Shown piece by piece: positions 28,027-37,573 of a DNA stretch of 64,000 bases. Each line of letters begins with the position of its first letter. Position 1 is the stretch's first letter. Under the pieces are notes generated by a model, which saw only the letters and a program-made list of their open reading frames with translations, made no database searches and was not told the origin of the DNA. The position numbers were made by a program, and so were the translations under genes. The stretch is from contig NC_063285.1 in assembly GCF_910591885.1 (NCBI RefSeq), positions 3,968,001 to 4,032,000 of the forward strand, given 5' to 3'. The DNA comes from Bombus terrestris. Its lineage: Eukaryota > Arthropoda > Insecta > Hymenoptera > Apidae.

Positions 28027-28611
28027 ATAGTATATAACGTTATACGTTACACGGTAATACTATATCACGTTATACGTTATTTCGTAATAGTATATATCGT
28101 TATACCTTATATCGTAACAATATACAACGTTATACGTTATAACGTACCAATATACAAGGTTACAAGCTATTACGTAATAGTATATATCGTTATACGTTAC
28201 AACGTAACAATATACAACGTTATACGTTATAGCGTAACAATATACAACGTTATACGTTTTTACGTAATAGTATATATCGTTATACGTTATATGGTAATAC
28301 TATATAACGCTATACGTTATTACCTAATGGTATATATCGTTATACGATATATGGTAATACTATATAACGTTATACGTTATAACGTTACAATATGCAACGC
28401 TATACGTTATTTCGTAATAGTATATATCCTCATACGTTACATGGTAAAACTATAGAACGTTATACGTTATAGCGTAACAATATACAACGTTAGAAGTTTT
28501 TACGTAATAGTATATATCGTTATACGTTATAAGGTAATACTCTATAACGCTATACGTTATTACCTAATGGTATATATCGTTATACGATATATGGTAATAC
28601 TATATAACGTT
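28027..28611. repeat. 30-bp satellite, short block between LTR insertions
   Basis: The same monomer family as the flanking arrays, about 19 monomers, opening with the ATAG duplication of the left insertion and ending with the CGTT duplication of the right one. No gene. Confidence 0.95.
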
Positions 28612-29340
28612 TGAGGTGATGTGCGTGATAGGTCTAGAAGAATCACTCGTGTCGTTAACAATAACAACTTATTTGCTATGTCTGTAGTATACACTAGCGC
28701 GCCGAAAGCACGATACAGATATCAGTTCGAGATTACAAGTTCAAGCTCGGCGCGATACTTTACGCCGTGGTTCGAGTCGAGACGATTGCACAGATGTCGA
28801 GGAATTCCGATTCACTATTACGGACGACTGCCGGCGGACAATTCAGATCGGCGTCTTCCCACTTGCCTCGCGACTCGCGATAGAAGTGAATGAATTTGTG
28901 TCGCGATGATGCTCCTTAGGAAAACTGTGCTTGGGTGTGTCTAAGGATACGGAATCATCGGATTCGTTAAGGAAAGCGTTAGTTCAGAGAGTGAGGGAAA
29001 TGGACGTCGCTGTTAATTGGCTAAATCGTGAGTTGGTGGTTGGAAAGAGATGGCAACTGCCCTTGAGAGAAAGTTGCTAGCGAGGAGCGTCGTACGTGAG
29101 GAAAAGCAGATTTCCGTAGTGGGTGGTATGTGTAGGGACTATTGAGACAAAGACTATCTGTTCCTTTAGAGAATCTTAGCTGCATGGATCCTAAGATTTA
29201 TAGCGGGTCCTTAGGCTCGCTGTAAATATTCGGAGAGAGTTTATCGACATCTGGCAATCATCTGTTCGCAAGGTAAAGTCCTTGTGTAGCGAGGCACGGG
29301 ACAGAAACCGTTGGGAAGTTTGCTGTTGAGTGCCGCTACA
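28612..29340 (-). mobile_element. Solo LTR, family shared with 39653-40590, minus orientation
   Basis: A 729-bp non-satellite block. Read on the minus strand it begins TGTAGCGGCACTC and ends CACCTCA, giving TG...CA ends. It is flanked by a perfect 4-bp duplication CGTT (28608-28611 and 29341-29344), and removing it restores satellite register. The minus strand carries GGACCCGCTATAAATCTTAG (plus coordinates 29191-29210), matching GGACCCGCTATAGATCTTAAG in the LTR at 40008. Several other stretches align as well, such as CTTAACGAATCCGATGAT against CTTTGACGAATCCGAGGAT. The small open frame at 28621-28893 has no recognisable domain. The 4-bp duplication favours Ty3/Gypsy over Copia or BEL, which usually make 5 bp. 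Confidence 0.82.
29191..29210 (-). promoter_or_regulatory. Candidate TATA box of the minus-strand solo LTR
   Basis: Reading the minus strand, GGACCCGCTATAAATC is one of the best conserved stretches between the two related solo LTRs, which suggests it is the core promoter. No expression evidence. Confidence 0.5.
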
Positions 29341-29702
29341 CGTTATACGTTATAACGTTACAATATGCAACGCTATACGTTATTTCGTAATAATATATAT
29401 CCTTATACGTTATATGGTAATACTATATAACGTTATACGTTATAGCGTAATAATATACAACGTCATACGTTTTTACGTAATAGTATATATCGTTATACGT
29501 TATATGGTAATACTATATAACGTTATACGTTATTTCGTAATAGTATATAACGTTATACGTTATATCGTAACAATATACAACGGTATACGCTATTGCGTAA
29601 TAATATACAACGTTATACGTTATTACGTAATAGTAAATATCGTTATAGATTATATGGTAATACTATATAACGCTATACGTTATTACGTAATAGTATATAA
29701 CG
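29341..29702. repeat. 30-bp satellite, short block before the Jockey element
   Basis: About 12 monomers in register with the rest of the array, starting with the CGTT duplication of the solo LTR and ending with the left copy of the Jockey target-site duplication, GTATATAACG at 29693-29702. Confidence 0.95.
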
Positions 29703-29836
29703 GTCACTCCTGCTCGGACAGCCGAGGAGGACGGACGTGTCTAGACGGTCGTCCTCACCAGGTATAAGTGAATAGTGAAAAAGTGCTCCAAAGTAATAGT
29801 GCTGCAAAGTGATAGTGAGGAGGAAATAAAATAACA
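29703..29836 (+). promoter_or_regulatory. Jockey-type internal promoter and 5' untranslated region
   Basis: Insect Jockey-like elements use a TATA-less internal promoter made of an initiator and a downstream promoter element. Here TCACTC (29704-29709) resembles the initiator, with the candidate +1 A at 29706. GGACGTG (29733-29739) fits the downstream element RGWYV at exactly +28 to +32. The 134-nt leader then runs through AGTG-rich sequence to the ORF1 ATG. The three bases GTC before the candidate +1 may be extra nucleotides at the 5' junction, or the true start may be 29703. Confidence 0.6.
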
Positions 29837-31192
29837 ATGCAGATACCAACTATAAACATAGCAACAAAAGGAGAAACATATTATATAAAAACCAAACAAA
29901 CTATCATGGAGACAGAAGAAACAAAAGAGCATCGGGGACAGGAAGATAGCAATTCAGAACATGAAAGATACTACCAGGATGAAAGCTGGAAGCCAGTGAA
30001 GGCTAGCAAAAAACGTAAAACAACCACAGACACAAGTGCCATAGGAAACCCAGTCACAGAAAAGCAGCGATGGCTGCAAGAATTACCACTAAGTAACTCC
30101 CTCAACTCACTAACTGAAGAAATAGACGCTGACCCCGTAAGTAAAACCACTACCCAAACAAACCATATTACAAAACCACCACCAATCTTTGTCGAGGCCC
30201 AAATAATGGACCCGCTCATTGATCTACTAAATAATCTAGAAGAGAAAAACAATTACACAATAAAGCAAACAAAATTGGATCAAGTAAAAATTCAAACAAA
30301 CACACCAGAATCATTTAGGAAAGTTATAAAAGCATTAAAAGAAAAAAATGCTATCTACCACACGTATCAGCTCAAAACTGAAAGGAGCTATAAAATTGTC
30401 ATAAGAGGATTGCATCCTAAAACCAACGTTCATAAACTAAGCGATGAGTTAGCTAAAATTGGACATCAAACAAGAACAATAAACAATATAACAAGATTCG
30501 ACACAAAGCAACCACTACCACTATTCTTAATAGAACTTGAACCCAGAATCAATAACAAGGAAATATATGATATCAAACAAATACTAAACACAATAGTAAC
30601 AGTCGAACCACCACGACACAAAAAAGATATACCTCAATGCATGCGGTGTCAACAATACGGATACACTAAAAACTACTGCAACAGAAGCCCAGCCTGCGTC
30701 AAGTGCGCAAAAAATCACTTAACTGCACACTGCCCATATTCAGGAAAAATAGAAAAAGTTAAATGCTTCAACTGTAACGGTAACCACCCAGCCAGCTATA
30801 AAGGCTGTGAAGTAAGAAAACAACTACAACGAAAACTGTTCCCGCCCCTACGAAGCAGGACAAGCACTAACACACAAGCCCATCATGACAGCACAAAACC
30901 TGAAATATTACCAAATACAGAGCAAGCAATAAACACCAAACCTATCAGCACCAACACCATTGGTGGTCTAAGCTATGCTCAAGTAACCAGCCAACCAACA
31001 CACACACATAACCAATACCACAGCAATAGTAACAACGACACTGCAGAAATCAAAGAACTGCTCAAACAATCCATAAAGAACACCGAAATGCTAACCAGAA
31101 TGATAAGCGAACAAAATGCAGTACTCAAACAGCAAACCCAACAAATCACAGTCATGCTACAACTAATTACAAACGTGCTAAGCAAAAAATAA
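29837..31192 (+). CDS. Jockey ORF1, gag-like nucleic-acid-binding protein
   Basis: A 451-residue ORF1 protein of a Jockey element, expected to coat the element RNA in a ribonucleoprotein. The N-terminal third (1-120) is polar, charged and low in complexity. Residues about 170-255 hold the conserved region upstream of the knuckles (YKIVIRGLHPKTNVHKLSDE, then a PRxxNKEIYDIKQIL-like stretch). Three zinc knuckles follow at about 268-325: CMRCQQYGYTKNYC, CVKCAKNHLTAHC and CFNCNGNHPASYKGC. The first has Tyr where CCHC knuckles have His, so it may bind zinc poorly. The C-terminus (about 390-450) is Gln- and Asn-rich with heptad-like hydrophobics, possibly a coiled coil. The start is the first ATG after the promoter; a second in-frame ATG lies 23 codons on. 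The frame is intact. Confidence 0.9.
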   Translation: MQIPTINIATKGETYYIKTKQTIMETEETKEHRGQEDSNSEHERYYQDESWKPVKASKKRKTTTDTSAIGNPVTEKQRWLQELPLSNSLNSLTEEIDADPVSKTTTQTNHITKPPPIFVEAQIMDPLIDLLNNLEEKNNYTIKQTKLDQVKIQTNTPESFRKVIKALKEKNAIYHTYQLKTERSYKIVIRGLHPKTNVHKLSDELAKIGHQTRTINNITRFDTKQPLPLFLIELEPRINNKEIYDIKQILNTIVTVEPPRHKKDIPQCMRCQQYGYTKNYCNRSPACVKCAKNHLTAHCPYSGKIEKVKCFNCNGNHPASYKGCEVRKQLQRKLFPPLRSRTSTNTQAHHDSTKPEILPNTEQAINTKPISTNTIGGLSYAQVTSQPTHTHNQYHSNSNNDTAEIKELLKQSIKNTEMLTRMISEQNAVLKQQTQQITVMLQLITNVLSKK

Positions 31193-31197
31193 AAACG

Positions 31198-33888
31198 GAC
31201 ACTCTAAAAATAGCAGCCTGGAACTCAAACGGCCTACAACAACGGGCCCTCGAAACTAAAACATTCATATACAATAATAATATAGACATACTACTTGTCT
31301 CAGAAACACACTTCACTACAAAAAGCTATTTGAAAATACCATACTACACCATATATGATACCAAACACCCCTCAGGAAAAGCTCACGGAGGGACGGCAGT
31401 GATAGTCAGAAACGATATCAAACATTATCTTCACAGCCAAGTTAACAAAGAATATTTACAAGCAACCACTGTTACAGTTCAAACTAGCAGCAACTACTTC
31501 CAGTTGTCAGCAGTATACGTGCCTCCGCGACACAAAATAACAACACAAATGTGGGAAGAATACTTCCAGGACCTAGGGGACAAGTACATCGCAGCGGGAG
31601 ACTACAACTCAAAGCACACGCTCTGGGGATCAAGAAACATTACACCTCGAGGTAGAACACTGGAAAAATACATTAGAAATAATAACCTCAATATATTATC
31701 CACAGGAACACCGACACATTGGCCGACTGACCTGAACAAAAAACCAGATCTTCTGGACTTTGCAGTTACAAGGGGACTAAACACAAGTAAACTAAAAATA
31801 ACACCCAACCTCGAGCTCAGCTCCGATCATACACCCATAATAATTGAATACAGAAACAAACCAATTCACTATAGCAAACCAGAAACACTATGCAATAAAA
31901 CCACCAATTGGCAAACTTTCAAAGAAATAATAGAAAGCAAAATAAACTGCAACATCCCGTTAAAAACTCCTGAACACATAGAACAGGCAGTAGCAACATT
32001 GACAGCAACTATTCAGGAAGCAGCAAGGACAACCACTACTCCCGAACCAACCAGCAGACAAACAATAACAATCCCGCAAGAAATACTCGACAAAATCAAA
32101 GAAAAAAGAAAAGCAAGAGCAAAATGGCAAAAATACAGAACCCGAGAAAACAAAAAACACTTTAACAAACTTGCAAAGGAAATAAAAAACAAAATAAAGG
32201 AGCACAGCGATAACGAATTCTCAAAGTTCATAGGGACACTCTCCACACACGAGAACACCAACTATTCACTATGGAAAGCCACGAAAAAAATAAGGAAGCC
32301 AATAATACCCGTCCCGGCAATCAGAAAAGCAGATAACACATGAGCAAGAAGCAACGAAGAACAAGCTGAAGAATTCTCCAACCACCTCTACAACACATTC
32401 ACACCACACATTATCAACAACAGCAACCTCAAAAGTCATACGGAGGAGGATCCACAAACCACTGTTACCACAGCCGACAAGGAATACACCATACCTAAAA
32501 CATCGGCACAAGAAATTAGAAACATAATTGATAAAACAAAAAACAATAAAGCGCCAGGAATCGACCTAATTAATGGTAAAATCTTAAAAAACCTTCCGCC
32601 AAAAGCAATAAGACTTATAACAGTAATATTCAACGCAATTCTAAGAATTCAATACTTCCCCAAACCATGGAAATTAGCACAGATCAAAATGTTACATAAA
32701 CCAGGCAAAGACCCGCACCAAACTGCATCTTACAGACCAATATCACTGCTTCCAGTATTTTCCAAAATACTGGAAAAGATAATATACGACCGCATAAAAC
32801 CAATAATAGAGACAAAAAAACTAATACCGGATCACCAGTTTGGTTTCAGAAACAAACACTCCACGATAGAGCAAATGCACAGGCTTATAAACGAAATAAT
32901 AGTAGCACTAGAAAACAAGGAATACTGCACAGCCCTCTTCATAGACATAGAGAAAGCATTCGATAAAATTAACCATGAAAGTCTACTACAAACAATTAGG
33001 AAACAATTCCCGGAGCAAATACACCACTTAATAAAATCGTACCTAAGCTGCAGAACCTTCGTAATAAAAATCAAGGACACACATTCTCAAGTTAAAGACA
33101 TCAAGGCCGGGGTACCACAAGGAAGCGTCCTAGGCCCAATACTATACACATTATACACGGCGAACATACCAACAACTACCAACAGCACAGTATTGACATT
33201 CGCGGACGACACAGCTATACTAGTCAGGCATACTAACCCAGAAACGGCAGTCAAAATACTACAGGAACACAACGTAAAAATAGAAAATTGGCTACAAGAA
33301 AAACAAATAAAAGCAAACCCCAATAAATGCAACCATATTACATTCACGCTACGGAAGAAGACACCACCAAACATCCTATTGAACGGCACGCATATAACGC
33401 AAACAAAGCATGTCAAGTACCTAGGACTCCACTTAGATCAAAAACTCACCTGGAAACTACACATCAAATCAATAGTAGAAAAAATACAGAAAACAAGAAG
33501 ACAAATGCATTGGCTAACAAGGCGAAAATCCAAACTAAGCACAGAAAACAAGTTAAAAATATATAAAACGATCATAAAACCAATCTGGACGTACGGAATA
33601 CCACTATGGGGGACGGCAGCAATGAGCCATATAAACAAAATAGAGGTAATACAGGCTAAAATCCTCAGGACAATAGAAAACGGACCTTGGTACGTCAGAG
33701 ACGAAGATATACGAAGGGACCTGGGAATGCCAACGGTCAAGGGAGAAATCAACAGATACTCCGAGAAACACAAATTAAGAATAGCAACACACATAAACCG
33801 GCTAGCTGCGGAAACATACAAAATCACAAATATGGACAGAAGACTAAAAAGGAAGCACCCAGCAGACCTTATAAAGGACATAACCTAA
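31198..33888 (+). pseudogene. Jockey ORF2, endonuclease and reverse transcriptase, one in-frame stop
   Basis: ORF2 provides target nicking and target-primed reverse transcription. It spans about 897 codons in the frame -1 to ORF1. The endonuclease domain comes first: LKIAAWNSNGLQQ, VSETHF, GGTAVIVRN, AAGDYNSKHTLWGS and LSSDHTPIII. RT follows: SYRPISLLPVFSKILEKI, QFGFRNKHSTIEQMHRLI, FIDIEKAFDKINH, GVPQGSVLGPILYTLYTANI, the catalytic FADD (about 33199-33210) and KYLGLHLDQKLTWKLHI. There is no RNase H. A single TGA at 32341-32343, between the two domains, splits it into an endonuclease part and an RT part (from 32344, first ATG at 32689). I found no other stop or frameshift. There is no ATG at the start of the frame, which stays open back into ORF1, so ORF2 expression would need frameshifting or non-AUG restart. 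Confidence 0.9.
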
Positions 33889-34010
33889 GAAACACGAGGA
33901 TGGTACCCCGCTGGGTGTAGCCACCAACATGCTAATTTAACCGTTAAAAAATTCCACCAAATGTCCAAATTGGACAAATTGTGAATTTTAATAAATAAAT
34001 AAAAAAAAAA
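33889..34010 (+). other. Jockey 3' untranslated region and A-rich tail
   Basis: About 100 nt after the ORF2 stop, including a 15-bp dyad (TGTCCAA, A, TTGGACA at 33962-33976). It is followed by two overlapping AATAAAT repeats ending in ten A (33990-34010). The tail abuts the right copy of the target-site duplication. The 3' end is where the RT starts copying in this family. Confidence 0.8.
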
Positions 34011-34650
34011 GTATATAACGTTGTACGTTATATCGTAACAATATACAACGTTGTACGTTATTGCGTAATAATATACAACGTCATACGTAATATGCTAATA
34101 CTATGGCAATTCTGTATAATGTTATACGTTATTACGTAATAGTATGTAACGTTATACGTTATTACGTAATAGTATACAACGTTATACGTTATATCGTAAC
34201 AATATACAACGTTATACGCTGTTAGGTAATAATATACAACGTTATACCGTATTACGGAATAGTATATAACGTTATATGGTAATACTATATAACGCTTTAC
34301 GTTATAACGTTATAGTATATAACTTTGTACGTTATGACGTAACAATATACAACGTTAAACGTTATTACGTAATAATATACAACGTCATACGTAATATGCT
34401 AATACTATGGTAATTCTGTATAACGTTATACGTAATTACGTAATAGTATATAACGATATACGTTATATGGTAATAATATATAACGTGATACGTTATAACG
34501 TAACAAAATACAACGTTATACGTTATTACATAATGGTACATATCGTTATAGATTATATGGTAATATATATTGTTATCCGTCATCACGTAACAATATACAA
34601 CGTTATACGTCATTACGTAATAATATACATCGTTATAGGTTCTTACGTAA

Positions 34651-34720
34651 TAGTAAAAGGTATGTAAATATGAAACCGGAATTTCAGTATAGAAACAAAC
34701 GTTTATTGTATGATAATTAT
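34651..34720. repeat. Non-monomer module with GAAACCGGAATTT (copy c)
   Basis: Same module as at 10463 but with GAATTTCAGTATAG in place of GAATTTCTGTATAG, and one more C in the A-run. Followed by TTTATTGTATGATAATTATA and then satellite. Confidence 0.8.
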
Positions 34721-35305
34721 ACGTTATATGGTGATACTACGTATCGTTATGCGTTAGTACGTAATAATATAAAACGTTATACGTTATATGGTAATACTAT
34801 AGTAATACTGTATAACGTTATACGTTATTACGTAATAGTATATAGCGTTATACATTATATGGTAATACTATACAACGTTGTACGATATTTCGTAATAGTA
34901 TATAACGTTATACGTTACATGGTAATACCATATAACTTTATCCGTTATTTCGTAATAGTTTATAACGTTGTACGTTATAACGTAACAATATACAACGCTA
35001 TACGTTATTACGTAGTAATATACAACGTCATACGTAATATGCTAATACTATGGTAATTCTATATAACGCAATACGTTATTACGTAATAGTATATAGCGTT
35101 ATACATTATATGGTAATACTATACAACGTCATACGTTATTACGTAATAGTATCTATCGGTATACGTTATATGGTAATACTATATAACCCTATACGTTATT
35201 ACGTAATAGTATATAACGTTATGTGTTCTAACGTAACAATATACAACGTTATACGTTATTGCGTAATAATATACAACGTCATACGTAATATGCTAATGCT
35301 ATGGT

Positions 35306-36439
35306 AATTCTGTATAACGTTATACGTTATTACGCAATAGTATATAACGTTATACGTTATTACATAATGGTACATATCGTTATAGATTATATGGTAATAT
35401 ATATTGTTATCCGTCATCACGTAACAATATACAACGTTATACGTCATTACGTAATAATATACATCGTTATAGATTCTTACGTAATAGTAAAAGGTATGTA
35501 AATATGAAACCGGAATTTCAGTATAGAAACAAACGTTTATTGTATGATAATTATACGTTATATGGTGATACTACGTATCGTTATGCGTTAGTACGTAATA
35601 ATATAAAACGTTATACGTTATATGGTAATACTATAGTAATACTGTATAACGTTATACGTTATTACGTAATAGTATATAGCGTTATACATTATATGGTAAT
35701 ACTATACAACGTTGTACGATATTTCGTAATAGTATATAACGTTATAAGCTGTAACGTAACAATATACAACGTTATACGCTATTACGTAATAATATACAAC
35801 GTTATACCGTATTACGTAATAGTATATAACGTTACATATTATAACGTAGCAATATATAACGTTATACGTCATAACGTAACAATATACAACGTTATACGCT
35901 ATTGCGCAATAATGTACAACGTTACACGTTATTACGTAATAATTTATATCGTTATACGTTATATGGTTATACCATATAACTTTATACGTTATTTCGTAAT
36001 AGTATATAACGTTGTACGTTACAACGTAACGATATACAACGTTATACGTTATTACGTAATAATATACAACGTCATACATAATATGCTAATACTATGGTAA
36101 TTCTGTATAACATTATACGTTATTACGTAATAGTATATAACGTTATACGTTATATGGTAATAATATATAACGTGATACGTTATAACGTAACATTATACAA
36201 CGATATACGTTTTTACGTAATAGTATATATCGTTATACCTGATATGGTAAAACTATATCACGTTATACGTTATTTCGTAATAGTATATAACGTTATACGT
36301 TACATGGTAATACCATATAACTTTATACGTTATTTCGTAATAGTTTATAACGTTGTACGTTATAACGTAACAATATACAACGTTATACGTTATTACGTAA
36401 TAATGTACAACGTCATACATAATATGCTAATACTATGGT
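35306..36439. repeat. 1,134-bp higher-order satellite repeat, copy 1
   Basis: From about 35504 to 36441, landmarks recur at +1,134: module d to module e, and marker units at 36090 to 37224. 1,134 is not a multiple of 30 because marker units and the module are included. Boundaries are approximate to about 100 bp. Confidence 0.7.
35485..35554. repeat. Non-monomer module with GAAACCGGAATTT (copy d)
   Basis: Displaced 834 bp from copy c, with the same flanking satellite variants. Confidence 0.8.
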
Positions 36440-37573
36440 AATTCTGTATAACGCAATACGTTATTACGTAATAGTATATAACGTTATACGTTATTACATA
36501 ATGGTACATATCGTTATAGATTATATGGTAATATATATTGTTATCCGTCATCACGTAACAATATACAACGTTATACGTCATTACGTAATAATATACATCG
36601 TTATAGGTTCTTACGTAATAGTAAAAGGTATGTAAATATGAAACCGGAATTTCAGTATAGAAACAACCGTTTATTGTATGATAATTATACGTTATATGGT
36701 GATACTACGTATCGTTATGCGTTAGTATGTAATAATATAAAACGTTATACGTTATATAGTAATACTATAGTAATACTGTATAACGTTATACGTTATTACG
36801 TAATAGTATATAGCGTTATACATTATATGGTAATACTATACAACGTTGTACGATATTTCGTAATAGTATATAAGGTTATAAGCTGTAACGTAACAATATA
36901 CAACGTTATACGCTATTACGTAATAATATACAACGTTATACCGTATTACGTAATAGTATATAACGTTACATATTATAACGTAGCAATATACAACGTTATA
37001 CGTCATAACGTAACAATATACAACGTTATACGCTAATGCGCAATAATGTACAACGTTACACGTTATTACGTAATAGTTTATATCGTTATACGTTATATGG
37101 TTATACCATATAACTTTATACGTTATTTCGTAATAGTATATAACGTTGTACGTTATAACGTAACGATATACAACGTTATACGTTATTACGTAATAATATA
37201 CAACGTCATACATAATATGCTAATACTATGGTAATTCTGTATAACATTATACGTTATTACGTAATAGTATTTAACGTTATACGTTATATGGTAATAATAT
37301 ATAACGTGATACGTTATGACGTAACATTATACAACGATATACGTTTTTACGTAATAGTATATATCGTTATACCTGATATGGTAAAACTATATAACGTTAT
37401 ACGTTATTTCGTAATAGTATGTAACGTTGTTCGTTACATGGTAATACTATATAACGTTATACGTTATTACGTAATAGAATATAACGCTATACGTTATATG
37501 GTAATACTATATAACGTTATACGTTATCACGTAACAATATACAACGTTATACGTAATATGCTAATACTATCGT
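36440..37573. repeat. 1,134-bp higher-order satellite repeat, copy 2
   Basis: The second copy, with scattered single-base differences from copy 1 (for example ATAAGGTT against ATAACGTT near 36871), so older than the 3,299-bp and 7,104-bp duplications. Confidence 0.7.
36619..36688. repeat. Non-monomer module with GAAACCGGAATTT (copy e)
   Basis: Displaced 1,134 bp from copy d. One base differs in the A-run (AACAACCG in place of AACAAACG). Confidence 0.8.

Larger units (their letters stand above)
29703..34010 (+). mobile_element. Full-length Jockey-clade non-LTR retrotransposon
   Basis: A 4,308-bp element with a 5' untranslated region, ORF1 (gag with zinc knuckles), ORF2 (apurinic-like endonuclease and RT, no RNase H), a 3' untranslated region and an A-rich tail (33990-34010). 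It is bounded by a perfect 10-bp target-site duplication GTATATAACG (29693-29702 and 34011-34020). The intact duplication, complete 5' end and a single stop in ORF2 indicate a recent insertion that has lost autonomy. ORF1 of this type (a conserved domain upstream of C2HC fingers) and an ORF2 without RNase H are typical of the Jockey clade. The sense strand is rich in A and C. Confidence 0.93.

Noticed and set aside
28621..28893. A 90-codon frame inside the minus-oriented solo LTR.
   Set aside because: It lies antisense within an LTR, is not visibly shared with the related LTR and has no recognisable domain.
29971..30252. Minus-strand open frames across the Jockey element (for example 29971-30252, 32832-33080, 33438-33881).
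   Set aside because: Shadows of the A/C-rich coding strand with no recognisable domains.
33962..33976. A 15-bp dyad in the Jockey 3' untranslated region as a transcription terminator hairpin.
   Set aside because: A one-base centre cannot form a normal hairpin loop, and polymerase II does not use such terminators; kept only as a descriptive note.
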